The translations under genes and the position numbers were made by a program. From NCBI RefSeq assembly GCF_025642975.1, contig NZ_JANZKJ010000018.1:41491-105490 (forward strand): a stretch of DNA of 64,000 nt, given 5' to 3'. Numbering within the stretch: the first letter of the stretch is position 1; each line of letters opens with the position of its first letter. This document shows, piece after piece, positions 36,134-44,388 of this stretch. Source of the DNA: Pseudomonas sp. RIT-PI-S. GTDB lineage: Bacteria; Pseudomonadota; Gammaproteobacteria; Pseudomonadales; Pseudomonadaceae. The notes beneath the pieces are model-generated. The model worked only from the letters and a program-made list of their open reading frames with translations, made no database searches and was not told the origin of the DNA.

Positions 36134-37058
36134 GGGCCCCGTTCTTATCACCGGCGGTGCCGGTTTCATTGGCTCTCATCTGGTCGAGGCGCTGTTGGCG
36201 CGCGGCTATGGGGTGCGGGTGCTGGATAACCTGTCCACCGGCAAGCGGGAAAACCTGCCGCTGGAACACCCGCGTTTGCAGCTGTACGTGGGGGACGCGG
36301 CCGATGCCAGCCTGCTGGGGCAGGCGGCCCAGGGCTGCAGCGCGGCGGTGCACCTGGCGGCCGTGGCCTCGGTGCAGGCCTCGGTGGAAGATCCGGTGGG
36401 CACCCACCAGAGCAATTTCATCACCACCCTTAACCTCTGCGAAGCGCTGCGCACCCACGGCGTGCGTCGAGTGCTGTTCGCCTCCAGCGCGGCGGTGTAC
36501 GGCAATAACGGCGAAGGCCAGGCCATCGACGAAGACCTGCCCAAGGCGCCCCTTACCCCCTACGCGGCCGATAAGCTCGCCAGCGAGCATTACTTGGACT
36601 TTTACCGCCGCGAGCACGGGTTGGAACCTGTGGTGTTCCGCTTCTTCAATATCTACGGCCCCCGGCAGGACCCTTCCTCGCCGTACTCGGGGGTGATCAG
36701 CATCTTTGCGCAGCGCGCGCAGGCGGGCCTGCCAATCACGCTGTTCGGCGATGGTGAGCAAACCCGGGACTTCTTCTACGTGGAGGATCTGGTCGAGTTG
36801 CTAGTGCAGGCGCTGGAAATGGCCAAGGTGCCGCCCGGGCCGTTCAACGTGGGGTTGAACCAGGCGACCTCACTCAACCAACTGCTCCAGGCCCTGGGCA
36901 ACGTGCTCGGCGGCTTGCCCGCAGTGAGCCACCAGGCGCCCCGGGCTGGGGATATCAAGCACTCCCGCGCAGGTAACCAGCGCTTGCTGGCGCACTTCCA
37001 GCTGGGTGAAATCACCCCGCTGGAGGTTGGGCTGCGGCGGCTGTTGCGCGGCGACTAG
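36126..37058 (+). CDS. NAD-dependent epimerase/dehydratase (UDP-glucose 4-epimerase-like)
   Basis: A 310-aa extended SDR enzyme. The Rossmann motif VLITGGAGFIGSHLVEALL is at the N-terminus, followed by the VRVLDNLSTGKREN loop typical of GalE-type epimerases. The catalytic parts are ASSAAVYGNN and YAADKLASEH (YxxxK present). A late RFFNIYGPRQDPSSPYSGVISIF supports sugar-nucleotide substrates. The ATG at 36126 lies inside the end of the upstream gene, so the longer open frame from 35934 is rejected. The product may belong to surface-polysaccharide synthesis; the exact sugar is unknown. Confidence 0.88.
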   Translation: MAEGPVLITGGAGFIGSHLVEALLARGYGVRVLDNLSTGKRENLPLEHPRLQLYVGDAADASLLGQAAQGCSAAVHLAAVASVQASVEDPVGTHQSNFITTLNLCEALRTHGVRRVLFASSAAVYGNNGEGQAIDEDLPKAPLTPYAADKLASEHYLDFYRREHGLEPVVFRFFNIYGPRQDPSSPYSGVISIFAQRAQAGLPITLFGDGEQTRDFFYVEDLVELLVQALEMAKVPPGPFNVGLNQATSLNQLLQALGNVLGGLPAVSHQAPRAGDIKHSRAGNQRLLAHFQLGEITPLEVGLRRLLRGD

Positions 37059-37146
37059 GCGCGGGGCCTGCCATTTGGCGACGCCCGGGACTGACCGTGT
37101 CAGGTCCAGTTCACGGGCTGGCGCCCATTCCTGTAAAGGGGAAGGG

Positions 37147-37845
37147 TTAGAACTTGTAGCCCAGGCCTACCATATACACCCACGGGTCGACTTCCACATT
37201 GACCTTGGTGCGGCCTACGCCCAGCGCGGTAGGGCCGTCCACGCTCGCCTTGGTGTTGATGTCGGCGTACCACACCGCGGCGTTGAACATCAGGTGATCG
37301 GTGAGCATGTAGTCCACGCCGACCTGCCCGGCCAGGCCGATCGAATCCTGCAGCTTGAAGTTGCTGAAACCTTCAGCCTTGCGCTGGCTGCTCAGGTCTT
37401 CGTCGTAGAACAGGGTGTAGTTCACACCGATCCCTGCATACGGCTGAAAGCGCGACGTGGGCGCCATCGGGTAGTACTGCAGCGACAGGGTTGGCGGCAG
37501 TTGGCGGATATCCCCAAGCTTGCCGTCCAGCCCATTGATGCCGGTGGCTGAGTCGAGGCCTTTGACGCCTACCCGGTGTTGGAACGGGGTTGCCGCGAGC
37601 AACTCGATGCCCACGTGGTCGGTCAACATGTAGGCCAGGGCCAGGCCCAGTTGGGTGTCGCCGTCCAGGGTCGCCTTGGTGCCGCTGATGCGAGCGCCGT
37701 CGAGCTTCAGCTCGCCGCTGTCCTCGTTGGGCGACACCTTGGCGGCGCCAGCGCGGATGATGAAATCCCCGGCCTGGTGAGCGAAGGCAGTGGGGGCAGC
37801 CAGTGCCATGGCAAGTACGGCGGCACTGAACACAGACGTTTTCAT
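37147..37845 (-). CDS. oprG: OmpW-family outer-membrane protein OprG
   Basis: A 232-aa eight-stranded outer-membrane barrel. The signal peptide MKTSVFSAAVLAMALAAPTAFA is followed by HQAGDFIIRAGAAKVSPNEDSG, the OmpW start. Later come QYYPMAPTSRFQPYAGIGVNYTLFYDE and a C-terminal Phe (YMVGLGYKF). These barrels carry small hydrophobic molecules through lateral gates. P. aeruginosa OprG is known to be raised under low oxygen by Anr, and a matching Anr-like box stands upstream here. Confidence 0.92.
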   Translation of the reverse strand: MKTSVFSAAVLAMALAAPTAFAHQAGDFIIRAGAAKVSPNEDSGELKLDGARISGTKATLDGDTQLGLALAYMLTDHVGIELLAATPFQHRVGVKGLDSATGINGLDGKLGDIRQLPPTLSLQYYPMAPTSRFQPYAGIGVNYTLFYDEDLSSQRKAEGFSNFKLQDSIGLAGQVGVDYMLTDHLMFNAAVWYADINTKASVDGPTALGVGRTKVNVEVDPWVYMVGLGYKF

Positions 37846-37905
37846 GAAAGCTCCATTGGCAAACTAACTTGGATGCAATCCTGAACGCGCACAGGCCCCT
37901 GATTA

Positions 37906-37919
37906 TTGATCTAGCTCAA
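37906..37919 (-). promoter_or_regulatory. Anr/FNR box upstream of oprG
   Basis: The 14-mer TTGATCTAGCTCAA matches the FNR/Anr consensus TTGAT-N4-ATCAA at all but one position. Its centre is about 41 bases before a plausible start site near 37871, with a weak -10 (CAGGAT on the minus strand at 37883-37878), the spacing of a class II activator site. It lies 60 bp before the oprG start codon. Confidence 0.75.
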
Positions 37920-37964
37920 GAAACGCCGGCCGTTGGCCTGCGACCGAGCGCCGCAGGCCGGGCC

Positions 37965-38480
37965 TCAATCCGGCAGCTCGTAGGCGAAGATCTTCTGCGC
38001 CTGCATCTGGTAACCGGCTTCGGCCAGCTCGCTGCTGCTGGGTTTGACCTGCATCTGGCCTTCGACCCAGTAAGGCTGGTACAGCTCCTCGACCTTCACC
38101 CCTAGCTCTGTGACCACGTGCACGATCTGGTTCGAAGGCGGCGGAGGCACATGGATACAGGCACCGTAATACGGCACCAGAAGGAAGTCCGTGGTGCGGC
38201 CGTCTTCGCCCACCTCCAGCGGCACGATATACCCCGGCAGGCGCACGTGTTGGCCGTCCAGCGCCTTGACCACAGGCGCATGGGGCGCCAGCTGGTGGGC
38301 CGCTGGCGCCGCCTCCGCCAGCGCGGTGCCGAGGGTGGACAGATCGTGCATGGGGGTGAGCACTGGGGCGATCTTCGGCGCATCTGGCGGAACCAGGGCC
38401 TCCCAGGTCAGCACCTGAACCTCTCCGGCGCTGGCGATACCGGTGAACGCGAGCAAGGCAGCGATGAACAACACACGCAT
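37965..38480 (-). CDS. DUF3299 periplasmic protein of the zinc-linked ABC operon
   Basis: A 171-aa exported protein (signal peptide MRVLFIAALLAFTGIASA). The core has HVRLPGYIVPLEVGEDGRTTDFLLVPYYGACIHVPPPPSNQIVHV, characteristic of DUF3299. A Cys-Ile-His in YYGACIHVPPPP could bind metal. It is the last gene of a four-gene minus-strand operon with a DUF2796 protein, an ABC ATPase and an FtsX-type permease, the order I recall for P. aeruginosa PA4063-PA4066. Function unproven, but the whole unit appears to be Zur-controlled. Confidence 0.85.
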   Translation of the reverse strand: MRVLFIAALLAFTGIASAGEVQVLTWEALVPPDAPKIAPVLTPMHDLSTLGTALAEAAPAAHQLAPHAPVVKALDGQHVRLPGYIVPLEVGEDGRTTDFLLVPYYGACIHVPPPPSNQIVHVVTELGVKVEELYQPYWVEGQMQVKPSSSELAEAGYQMQAQKIFAYELPD

Positions 38481-38489
38481 GGCGATATC

Positions 38490-39758
38490 CTAGAGATGAA
38501 CCGTAAGGCCGTCGGCTAGCGACTGCCGATACGCCCGCCAGGCGGGCAGGGCGCCCATCAGCAATGCCGCGGCGAACACCAGCGCCAACAGCGACCACTC
38601 ATATCCACTCGGCAGGGCCAGTGGCAGGTACAGGCCGTAGCTGGCTTGCACATAACCCTGGGCGCAGGCGATACCTGCATACAACAGCGCCACACCCGCG
38701 ACTATGCCCGCCGCGGCCAACGCACCAGCCTCGGCGATCAGCAGCACGGCGATCTGCCAAGGCCGGGCGCCTACCGAACGCAGGATAGCCATTTCGCGGC
38801 GGCGCTCGTTAAGGCTGGTCAGGATAGCCGTGAGCATGCCAATCAACCCGGTGAGCACCACGAACAGCGAGACCACGAACAAGGCTTGCTCGGCGGTGCC
38901 CATCAGGCTCCACAGCTCTTGTAGCGCCACCCCGGGCAGGATCGCCAGCAGTGGTTCGTCCAGGTACTCGTTGATCTCCCGCTGCAAGGCAAAGGTGGTC
39001 ACCCGGTTGTTGAGCCCCAGCAGCATCGCGGTAATGGCCTTGGGCGTCAGGTCCATCGCCCTTGCCTGGTCCGCACTCACGCGCTCGGCGCCCCTTGCCG
39101 GCATGCCGTTGTGCCAGTCCACATGGATGGCTTCCATGCCGCCCAGGCTGATATGCAGGGTGCGGTCCACTGGCGTGCCAGTGCGCTTGAGAATACCCAC
39201 CACGGTGAACGGCTTGTCGTCATGCTTCACCAGGCTGATCGTCGCTACGCCATGCGCCAACACCAGGTGGTCTCCCAGTTGATAGTGCAAAGCGTCCGCC
39301 ACTTCGGCACCCAGCACTACCTCGAACGGGTCGTCGGCGAACGGCCGGCCCTGCGCCAGTTCCAGCGCCTGGCCACGGCCATAGTGGTAGTGCTCGAAAT
39401 AATTGTGGTCGGTGCCCATCACCCGGTAGCCGCGGTGAGAGTCCCCGAGGGAAATGGGGATGGCCCACTTGACCCGGGGGTCTTGGGCGTAGTGCTGATA
39501 GCTGCTCCAGCGGATGTTGTTGGTGGCGTTGCCGATACGAAACACCGAGTACAGCAGCAGGTTGATCGACCCGGAGCGGGCGCCGACCACCAGGTCGGTG
39601 CCACTGATGGTGCTGGCGAAGCTGGCACGGGCCTCGGTGCGGACGCGTTCCACCGCCAGCAACAGGCAAACGGACACAGCGATGGCGAAGGCGGTCAGGC
39701 CGGCGGTGAAGCGGCGGTTGGCCAGGCTTGCCAGGGCAATGCGGAACAAAGGCATCAA
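38490..39758 (-). CDS. ABC transporter permease (FtsX/MacB-like)
   Basis: A 422-aa membrane protein with four helices in the FtsX arrangement: one near the N-terminus (residues about 15-35), a large periplasmic domain to about 270, then three helices (LFVVSLFVVLTGLIGMLTAIL, IAVLLIAEAGALAAAGIVAGVALLY and the late WSLLALVFAAALLMGALPA). The cytoplasmic loop LNERRREMAILRSVGARPWQ is typical of this permease class, which exports or extracts lipoproteins and small molecules rather than importing nutrients. It overlaps the ATPase gene by four bases. Confidence 0.9.
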   Translation of the reverse strand: MMPLFRIALASLANRRFTAGLTAFAIAVSVCLLLAVERVRTEARASFASTISGTDLVVGARSGSINLLLYSVFRIGNATNNIRWSSYQHYAQDPRVKWAIPISLGDSHRGYRVMGTDHNYFEHYHYGRGQALELAQGRPFADDPFEVVLGAEVADALHYQLGDHLVLAHGVATISLVKHDDKPFTVVGILKRTGTPVDRTLHISLGGMEAIHVDWHNGMPARGAERVSADQARAMDLTPKAITAMLLGLNNRVTTFALQREINEYLDEPLLAILPGVALQELWSLMGTAEQALFVVSLFVVLTGLIGMLTAILTSLNERRREMAILRSVGARPWQIAVLLIAEAGALAAAGIVAGVALLYAGIACAQGYVQASYGLYLPLALPSGYEWSLLALVFAAALLMGALPAWRAYRQSLADGLTVHL

Positions 39759-40462
39759 GCCTCCCTAGGGCGCGCGGCGCGGTTAAGGTCGATCAGGGAC
39801 TCGGCACGGTCGAACAGCGGCGCCAGGCTTTGGTCGTGGCTTACGAACAGCAGCCCGGCACCCGCGGCCTGGCACTCGTCGAACAACAAACGCAAAAAGG
39901 CTTCGCGGGCGTCGCTGTCCAGCGCCGAGGTAGGCTCGTCGGCGATCACCAGCTCGGGCTGGCCGATCAAGGCACGGGCCGCTGCCACCCGCTGCTGTTG
40001 GCCGATCGACAATGCATCGGCACGCCTGTCCCACAGCCCGGCAGGCAAGCCAAGGTGCCCCAGCAGCGTTTGCGCGGCTTCGTTCAGGCTGCCGTGGCGC
40101 TGCTCGGCACGTTGCCTGCGCAGGGCTGAGAAACGGCACGGCAGCAGCACGTTCTCGCGCACCGAGAGGAAAGGCAGCAGGTTGAACTGCTGGAAGATGT
40201 AGCCGGTGTGGTCCACCCGGAAGCGGTCCCTCGCGCCTTGGCGCAACCGTGCCAGGTCTTGCCCGAGCAAGTGAACCTGGCCGCGGCCGGGCAGCTGCAC
40301 CCCACCCAGCAGGCCTAGCAGCGTGGTTTTGCCACTGCCGCTGGGGCCGCGCAGGAACAGGCTTTCACCGGCCCCCAGGCGCAGCGCGGGGAGGTCCAGC
40401 AGCTCGGGCTGGCCGGGCCAGGCAAAGCCGAGGTCGTGTAGCTCGATCAGCGCATGGGTCAT
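39755..40462 (-). CDS. ABC transporter ATP-binding protein (LolD/MacB-like)
   Basis: A 235-aa ATPase with Walker A GPSGSGKTTLLG, a Q-loop FQQFNLLPFLSVRENV, the signature LSIGQQQRVAAARAL and Walker B LVIADEPTSALD. The Q-loop style matches partners of FtsX-type permeases. The start overlaps nothing; the ZrgA-like gene ends four bases before it on the same strand. It energises the adjacent permease. Confidence 0.92.
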   Translation of the reverse strand: MTHALIELHDLGFAWPGQPELLDLPALRLGAGESLFLRGPSGSGKTTLLGLLGGVQLPGRGQVHLLGQDLARLRQGARDRFRVDHTGYIFQQFNLLPFLSVRENVLLPCRFSALRRQRAEQRHGSLNEAAQTLLGHLGLPAGLWDRRADALSIGQQQRVAAARALIGQPELVIADEPTSALDSDAREAFLRLLFDECQAAGAGLLFVSHDQSLAPLFDRAESLIDLNRAARPREA

Positions 40463-40465
40463 GGC

Positions 40466-41065
40466 TTAGAACGCCAGCTTGCTGTTGCCGGGTTCTGCCT
40501 CGAGCGCCGCTTGGCCATTCGGGGTAATGGCTTGCACCAACACCTTGTGCGTGGCCGGGAAGGCAGCGAGGAAACGCGTCAGGTCCAGCCCGGCAAGGGC
40601 TTCGGGGTGTTCGCAGTGGAATTGGAAATGGCCGTCCACGTCGCTGTGCGCGTGGTGATCTGCGTCTTGGTCTTCACCCTCATCGTGCTCGGCGGGCTGC
40701 GGCGCTGCGTTGCCAAACAGCGGGCTTTGCAGCTCCTGACGGGTCACGCTGCATTTGGCGGAGGCGGGCAGATCGAACAACTGCAGCGGCGCTGCCAGCA
40801 GTTCACGCGCCTTGGCGATCGCGGCGCGGTCTGCATCGCTTGCGGGAGCGTGCTCGAAGCCGACCAAGTTCATGCCCGGGCTGTCCAAGTCCAGTGCTAA
40901 CGTTTGTCCGTCCAGGGCAACGTCCAGCCGGGCTGTGCCATGTTCATGTGGCGCCAGGCTCCCATGGACATGGGGCGCTTCGGCCGCGGGTTGGCCGGCA
41001 GTAGTAGCGGCGTAACTGGCTACAGGGAGCAGGGCAAGGGTGATGGCGAGCAGGGTAGGGCGCAT
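40466..41065 (-). CDS. DUF2796 zinc-linked protein (ZrgA-like)
   Basis: A 199-aa exported protein with a signal peptide (MRPTLLAITLALLPVASYA). The next part has the His-rich HVHGSLAPHEHGTARLDVALDG, and a mid-protein HDEGEDQDADHHAHSDVDGHFQFHCEHPEAL carries many His, Asp and Glu residues, a likely zinc-binding run. DUF2796/ZrgA proteins are linked to zinc uptake in Vibrio. It is the first gene of the operon, directly behind a Zur-type palindrome. Confidence 0.88.
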   Translation of the reverse strand: MRPTLLAITLALLPVASYAATTAGQPAAEAPHVHGSLAPHEHGTARLDVALDGQTLALDLDSPGMNLVGFEHAPASDADRAAIAKARELLAAPLQLFDLPASAKCSVTRQELQSPLFGNAAPQPAEHDEGEDQDADHHAHSDVDGHFQFHCEHPEALAGLDLTRFLAAFPATHKVLVQAITPNGQAALEAEPGNSKLAF

Positions 41066-41090
41066 GGGAAGCTCTATCTAAAGAATGTGT

Positions 41091-41109
41091 TTCGTTATGT
41101 TATAACGAA
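41091..41109 (-). promoter_or_regulatory. Zur operator upstream of the ZrgA/ABC operon
   Basis: A perfect 8-bp inverted repeat TTCGTTAT-GTT-ATAACGAA. Its core GTTAT-N3-ATAAC agrees with the recalled consensus of gammaproteobacterial Zur sites (GTTATANTATAAC). It lies 26 bp before the start codon of the ZrgA-like gene and about 84 bp before the divergent small gene, so repression by zinc-loaded Zur is expected for the operon at least. Confidence 0.8.
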
Positions 41110-41192
41110 TTGAAGCCTGCGGCCAACCCCAGGATCGAGCGCCACTGCCTGCACGCATGATAAGGTCGCGCCATCGCTTGGGAGGTGAAGGG

Positions 41193-41576
41193 ATGATCAG
41201 AATTACAGGCACCATCGGTACGTGGCCGGTCGATCTGAATATTGAGTTGCAAGCCAGTGACTGGGCGCATTTGCAGGCGGCCGTGCAAAACACGCCGCCG
41301 CTGGCCGATGCGGCGCCGCGGGAGGCACCAGGCCACACGCCCACGGCAAGGCCCGCGCCAAACGACGCGCTTTGGCAGAACGCATTGGCGCTAGTGAAGG
41401 GAAGTGGGCAGATCAGCGGCCCGGAATTGTTCGAGCAACTTGAAGCGCTGGCAGGTAGCCCGGCGGCTGGCAAGCGCTTGCTGGTGCGCTTGCGCCACTG
41501 TGAGCAGGTGCGGGTGCAAAGCGGCGGTGATGCGCCGCTCTATACCTGGCTAGGGGATTTCGGTTTGCATCCGTAA
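41193..41576 (+). CDS. Small conserved hypothetical protein
   Basis: A 127-aa soluble protein beginning MIRITGTIGTWPVDLNIELQ, with a Pro/Ala-rich middle and a C-terminal part LVRLRHCEQVRVQSGGDAPLYTW. I recognise no domain and see no signal peptide. The start at 41193 has a strong GGAGGTGAAGG site. It is divergent from the Zur-controlled operon and stands about 84 bp from the Zur-type palindrome, so it might share that control. Confidence 0.75.
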   Translation: MIRITGTIGTWPVDLNIELQASDWAHLQAAVQNTPPLADAAPREAPGHTPTARPAPNDALWQNALALVKGSGQISGPELFEQLEALAGSPAAGKRLLVRLRHCEQVRVQSGGDAPLYTWLGDFGLHP

Positions 41577-41613
41577 CCGCAGGCCCGGGCGTGGCCAATC
41601 CCGGCACAGGTTA

Positions 41614-41695
41614 TCGCCCGTCGCCGGCAAGCCGTGCTGCTGCGTTTCGGTGGGCGATGCATTTCTGTAGCAGCCGGGCTTGCCCGCGACGGGCG
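41614..41695. repeat. Pair of inverted REP elements
   Basis: Two arms of about 28 bases in inverted orientation (41614-41640 and 41667-41695). Each has the Pseudomonas REP-type core GGCTTGCC(C/G)GCGACGGGCG, one direct and one reversed, about 26 bases apart. They fill the 160-bp gap between two converging genes, the common position for such BIME-like pairs, and may stabilise or end both transcripts. Confidence 0.75.
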
Positions 41696-41736
41696 TTGCG
41701 CAGCGGTGCCCTTGGCAAGCCGGTTTGTCACGCGCC

Positions 41737-42609
41737 TCAGTACAGTGCTGCGAACAGCTTGCGGCGGTAGGTGGTGACCAAGGGGTGGTCATTCCCGAGC
41801 AGTTCGAACACCTGTAGCAGGGTCTTGTGTGGCAAGCCTTCGTTGTAGTTGCGGTTGCGCTTGAACAGCTTGAGCAGGCCATCGAGGGCGGCTTCATATT
41901 GCTGACGGGCCAGTTGGCGGATCGCCAGTTGATAGGCCGCTTCGTCGTCTTCCGGGTTTTGCGCCAGTCGGGTTTTCAGGTCCGCGGCGTCGGGCAGGTC
42001 CCCCGCCTGGCGCAGGAAGGTTAGCTGCGCCTTGGCCCCGGCCAGGGCGGCCTTGTGCGCGTCGCCGGTGATCGAGTTGAGCACGGTTTCGGCCTCGGCC
42101 AGCGCGTTGCGCTCGGCCAGGCAGCGGGCGTAGAGGATGAGCGCGGCGGTGTTGCTGTTGTCTGCGCTCAGCAGGCTTTGCAGCAGGGCTTCCGCCTCGC
42201 TGAAGCGACCTTCGGCGAACAGTGCCTGGGCTTGCTCGAACGGGTCTGCGGCTGCCGGGGCCGGCTCCGCTACATGAGGTTCGAGCATCGCCCGGATGGC
42301 CGATTCCGGCTGCGCGCCGGCAAAGCCGTCCACGGGCTGACCATCCTTGAACAGCACCACGGTGGGCAGGCTGCGCACGCCGAACATGGCCACTACCTGC
42401 TGCTCCACGTCGCAATTCACCTTGGCCAGCAGCAGTTCGCCCTGATAGCCCTCGGTGATCTTCTGCAACACGGGCATCAGCGCCTTGCAGGGCGCGCACC
42501 AGTCGGCCCAGAAGTCCACCAGCACCGGCTTGTGGAACGAGTTTTCGAGCACCAACTGCTGAAAGTTCGCGTCGGTGGCGTCGAAGATGTACGGGGTGTC
42601 CTGACTCAT
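41737..42609 (-). CDS. cnoX: Thioredoxin-like co-chaperone CnoX (YbbN)
   Basis: A 290-aa protein: an N-terminal thioredoxin domain (residues about 8-110) with active site WCAPC (C38, C41), then a tetratricopeptide-type helical region (about 130-290). CnoX holds unfolding clients during oxidative chlorine stress and passes them to GroEL. The E. coli protein lacks a redox pair, whereas this one keeps CxxC, so it may also reduce disulphides. I chose the MSQDTPY start at 42609 over an ORF start 30 bases earlier. Confidence 0.9.
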   Translation of the reverse strand: MSQDTPYIFDATDANFQQLVLENSFHKPVLVDFWADWCAPCKALMPVLQKITEGYQGELLLAKVNCDVEQQVVAMFGVRSLPTVVLFKDGQPVDGFAGAQPESAIRAMLEPHVAEPAPAAADPFEQAQALFAEGRFSEAEALLQSLLSADNSNTAALILYARCLAERNALAEAETVLNSITGDAHKAALAGAKAQLTFLRQAGDLPDAADLKTRLAQNPEDDEAAYQLAIRQLARQQYEAALDGLLKLFKRNRNYNEGLPHKTLLQVFELLGNDHPLVTTYRRKLFAALY

Positions 42610-42640
42610 GGTGAATCTCGAAGAAGACAAGTTGCCCACA

Positions 42641-43324
42641 CTATAAAGGCTGAGCAGGCGGGCTGAAAGCCGCAGCTTTCGAACCTAAATACAGGCTCAC
42701 GTGGCGAAACTCTTCCGGCTCGGCCAGGTCTGGCAGTGTCAGCGCCTGCAGCTGGGCCAGCCGCCGGTACGAAGGATGGCTGAAGTCGCGCACGCGTGAG
42801 TCGGCCACTAGCGCCTGGCTGGCGCGTTCGAGGAAGGCATCGAGCAGCGGCAGGTTTTCCCGGTCGTAGAGCACGTCGGCTACCAGCACCAAGTCAAAGT
42901 CCCTGGGGGCGGTGAAGAAGTCCTCGCTGTAGCTCAGGTTCACACCGTTGAGCTGCGCATTGGCGCGGCAGGCGTCGAGGGCGAGCGGGTCCAGGTCACA
43001 GGCCACCACCTCGGCAGCGCCCGCGCGCGCTGCGGCGATCGCTACCACGCCGGAACCTGAGCCGAAGTCCAGCACGCGCTTGCCCCGGACCCACCCCGGT
43101 TGCGCGGCGAGCCAGCGGGCCATCGCCAGACCGCTGGCCCAGCAGAAGCTCCAGTAAGGTGGCGCTTCCAGAATGCGCCGGGTTTCGTCGCTGCTGAACG
43201 GGCGGGCCATGTGGGCGGGGTCCAACAGCCAGAGGCTGAGGTCAGTCTCGGGCAATGCCACTGGCGCGAGCCGAGCATCCCCGAGCAGTTCACCCAGAGC
43301 GGCGTGCAGGCGTTGGAGGGGCAT
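42641..43324 (-). CDS. Class I SAM-dependent methyltransferase (ETFB-lysine methyltransferase-like)
   Basis: A 227-aa enzyme with the SAM-binding motif VLDFGSGSGVVAIAAARAGA and the acidic end of the next strand VVACDLDPLALDACRANAQLNG. A later DLVLVADVLYDRENLPLLDAFL is typical of the METTL20/ETFB-KMT group of protein lysine methyltransferases (NNMT/PrmA-like). The open frame can start at a TTG 15 bases earlier; I prefer the ATG at 43324. It lies between an envelope lipoprotein gene and cnoX on the same strand. Confidence 0.82.
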   Translation of the reverse strand: MPLQRLHAALGELLGDARLAPVALPETDLSLWLLDPAHMARPFSSDETRRILEAPPYWSFCWASGLAMARWLAAQPGWVRGKRVLDFGSGSGVVAIAAARAGAAEVVACDLDPLALDACRANAQLNGVNLSYSEDFFTAPRDFDLVLVADVLYDRENLPLLDAFLERASQALVADSRVRDFSHPSYRRLAQLQALTLPDLAEPEEFRHVSLYLGSKAAAFSPPAQPL

Positions 43325-43335
43325 TTCATCCACGA

Positions 43336-43794
43336 TCAAGGCGCCTTGGTCATTTCCAGGGTGCCGACCGCTTGCGTCGTGGGGCCGCCGATCTGCCGCG
43401 GGGCCAAATGCAGAATCAACTGCCCGGACTGGCTCGCCCGCCCGCGCAGTTCCACGCGTGCATCCTGCGGGAACGCATCGGGGTTGAAGCGCAGGCGGAA
43501 CGGCAAGGGCCGGCCCGTGCCGGCGAGGGTGGTGTTGGCCAGCAGTTGTTGCGGCCGGCCACGCTCGTCTACCGTCAGCAGCGCCAGCTCCACCTCTGCC
43601 CCCTGGGGCACGGCGCTCAGCGTGCCGCTCAGCTCACGCTGGTAAGCGGGCAGCGGCCCGAGCGGTTCGGGGTCGCGGATATCCGGTGCCGGATTCTTCA
43701 CCACGGCTGGCGCCGCTGGGGGTTTGGCGGGCTCGCCCGCGCAGGCGGCGAGCAGGCCGAGGCAGCAGAGCAAGGCAAGTGAGCGTACTGTCAT
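43336..43794 (-). CDS. YbaY-like lipoprotein
   Basis: A 152-aa lipoprotein: signal sequence with lipobox LAAC and lipidated Cys18, a Pro/Ala linker, then a beta-rich YbaY/YscW-type domain (LSGTLSAVPQGAEVELALLTV, PLPFRLRFNPDAF, VELRGRASQSGQLI). It should sit at the outer membrane. Related domains occur in pilotin-like and META/HslJ-related proteins; the precise role is not known. It is divergent from nrdR. Confidence 0.82.
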   Translation of the reverse strand: MTVRSLALLCCLGLLAACAGEPAKPPAAPAVVKNPAPDIRDPEPLGPLPAYQRELSGTLSAVPQGAEVELALLTVDERGRPQQLLANTTLAGTGRPLPFRLRFNPDAFPQDARVELRGRASQSGQLILHLAPRQIGGPTTQAVGTLEMTKAP

Positions 43795-43923
43795 GAGGCC
43801 TGATTCCTGTAGGCGTGTGCGATCGCATCATCGCGCCTGCCTGTATACCGCAAAGCCTTGGCTGTGTCTTGCCGGCGGGCGATGCGCTAACATTGGCGTC
43901 CATTTCCGAACGTACTGGCCACC

Positions 43924-44388
43924 ATGCACTGCCCCTTTTGCAGCGCCAACGACACCAAAGTCATCGATTCGCGTTTAGTCGCCGAAGGCGAACAAGTGCG
44001 TCGCCGTCGCGAGTGCGTGGCGTGTGGCGAGCGTTTCACCACCTTCGAAACCGCCGAGCTGGTACTCCCCAGGCTGATCAAGCAGGACGGCAGCCGGCAA
44101 CCCTTCGACGAAGACAAACTGCGCGCCGGCATGCAGCGGGCGTTGGAAAAGCGCCCGGTGAGCATCGAGCGCCTCGAAGCCGCGCTTGGCCATATCAAGG
44201 GCCAGCTGCGCGCGACCGGCGAGCGCGAGGTCAAGTCTCTGGTGGTCGGCGAGCTGGTGATGGCCGAGCTGCGCAAGCTCGACGAAGTCGCCTATATCCG
44301 CTTCGCCTCGGTGTATCGCCGCTTCCAGGCGCTGGATGAGTTTCGCGAAGAACTCGACCGCCTTGCCCGGGAACCGGCCAGCAAATGA
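43924..44388 (+). CDS. nrdR: Transcriptional repressor NrdR
   Basis: A 154-aa repressor of ribonucleotide reductase genes. The N-terminal zinc ribbon has C3, C6, C31 and C34 (MHCPFC ... CVAC). An ATP-cone domain follows (LPRLIKQDGSRQPFDEDKLRAGMQRALEKRPVS), which senses ATP/dATP. It is usually the first gene before ribD in Pseudomonas, and its stop overlaps the ribD start by four bases (ATGA), so the two are coupled. Confidence 0.97.
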   Translation: MHCPFCSANDTKVIDSRLVAEGEQVRRRRECVACGERFTTFETAELVLPRLIKQDGSRQPFDEDKLRAGMQRALEKRPVSIERLEAALGHIKGQLRATGEREVKSLVVGELVMAELRKLDEVAYIRFASVYRRFQALDEFREELDRLAREPASK

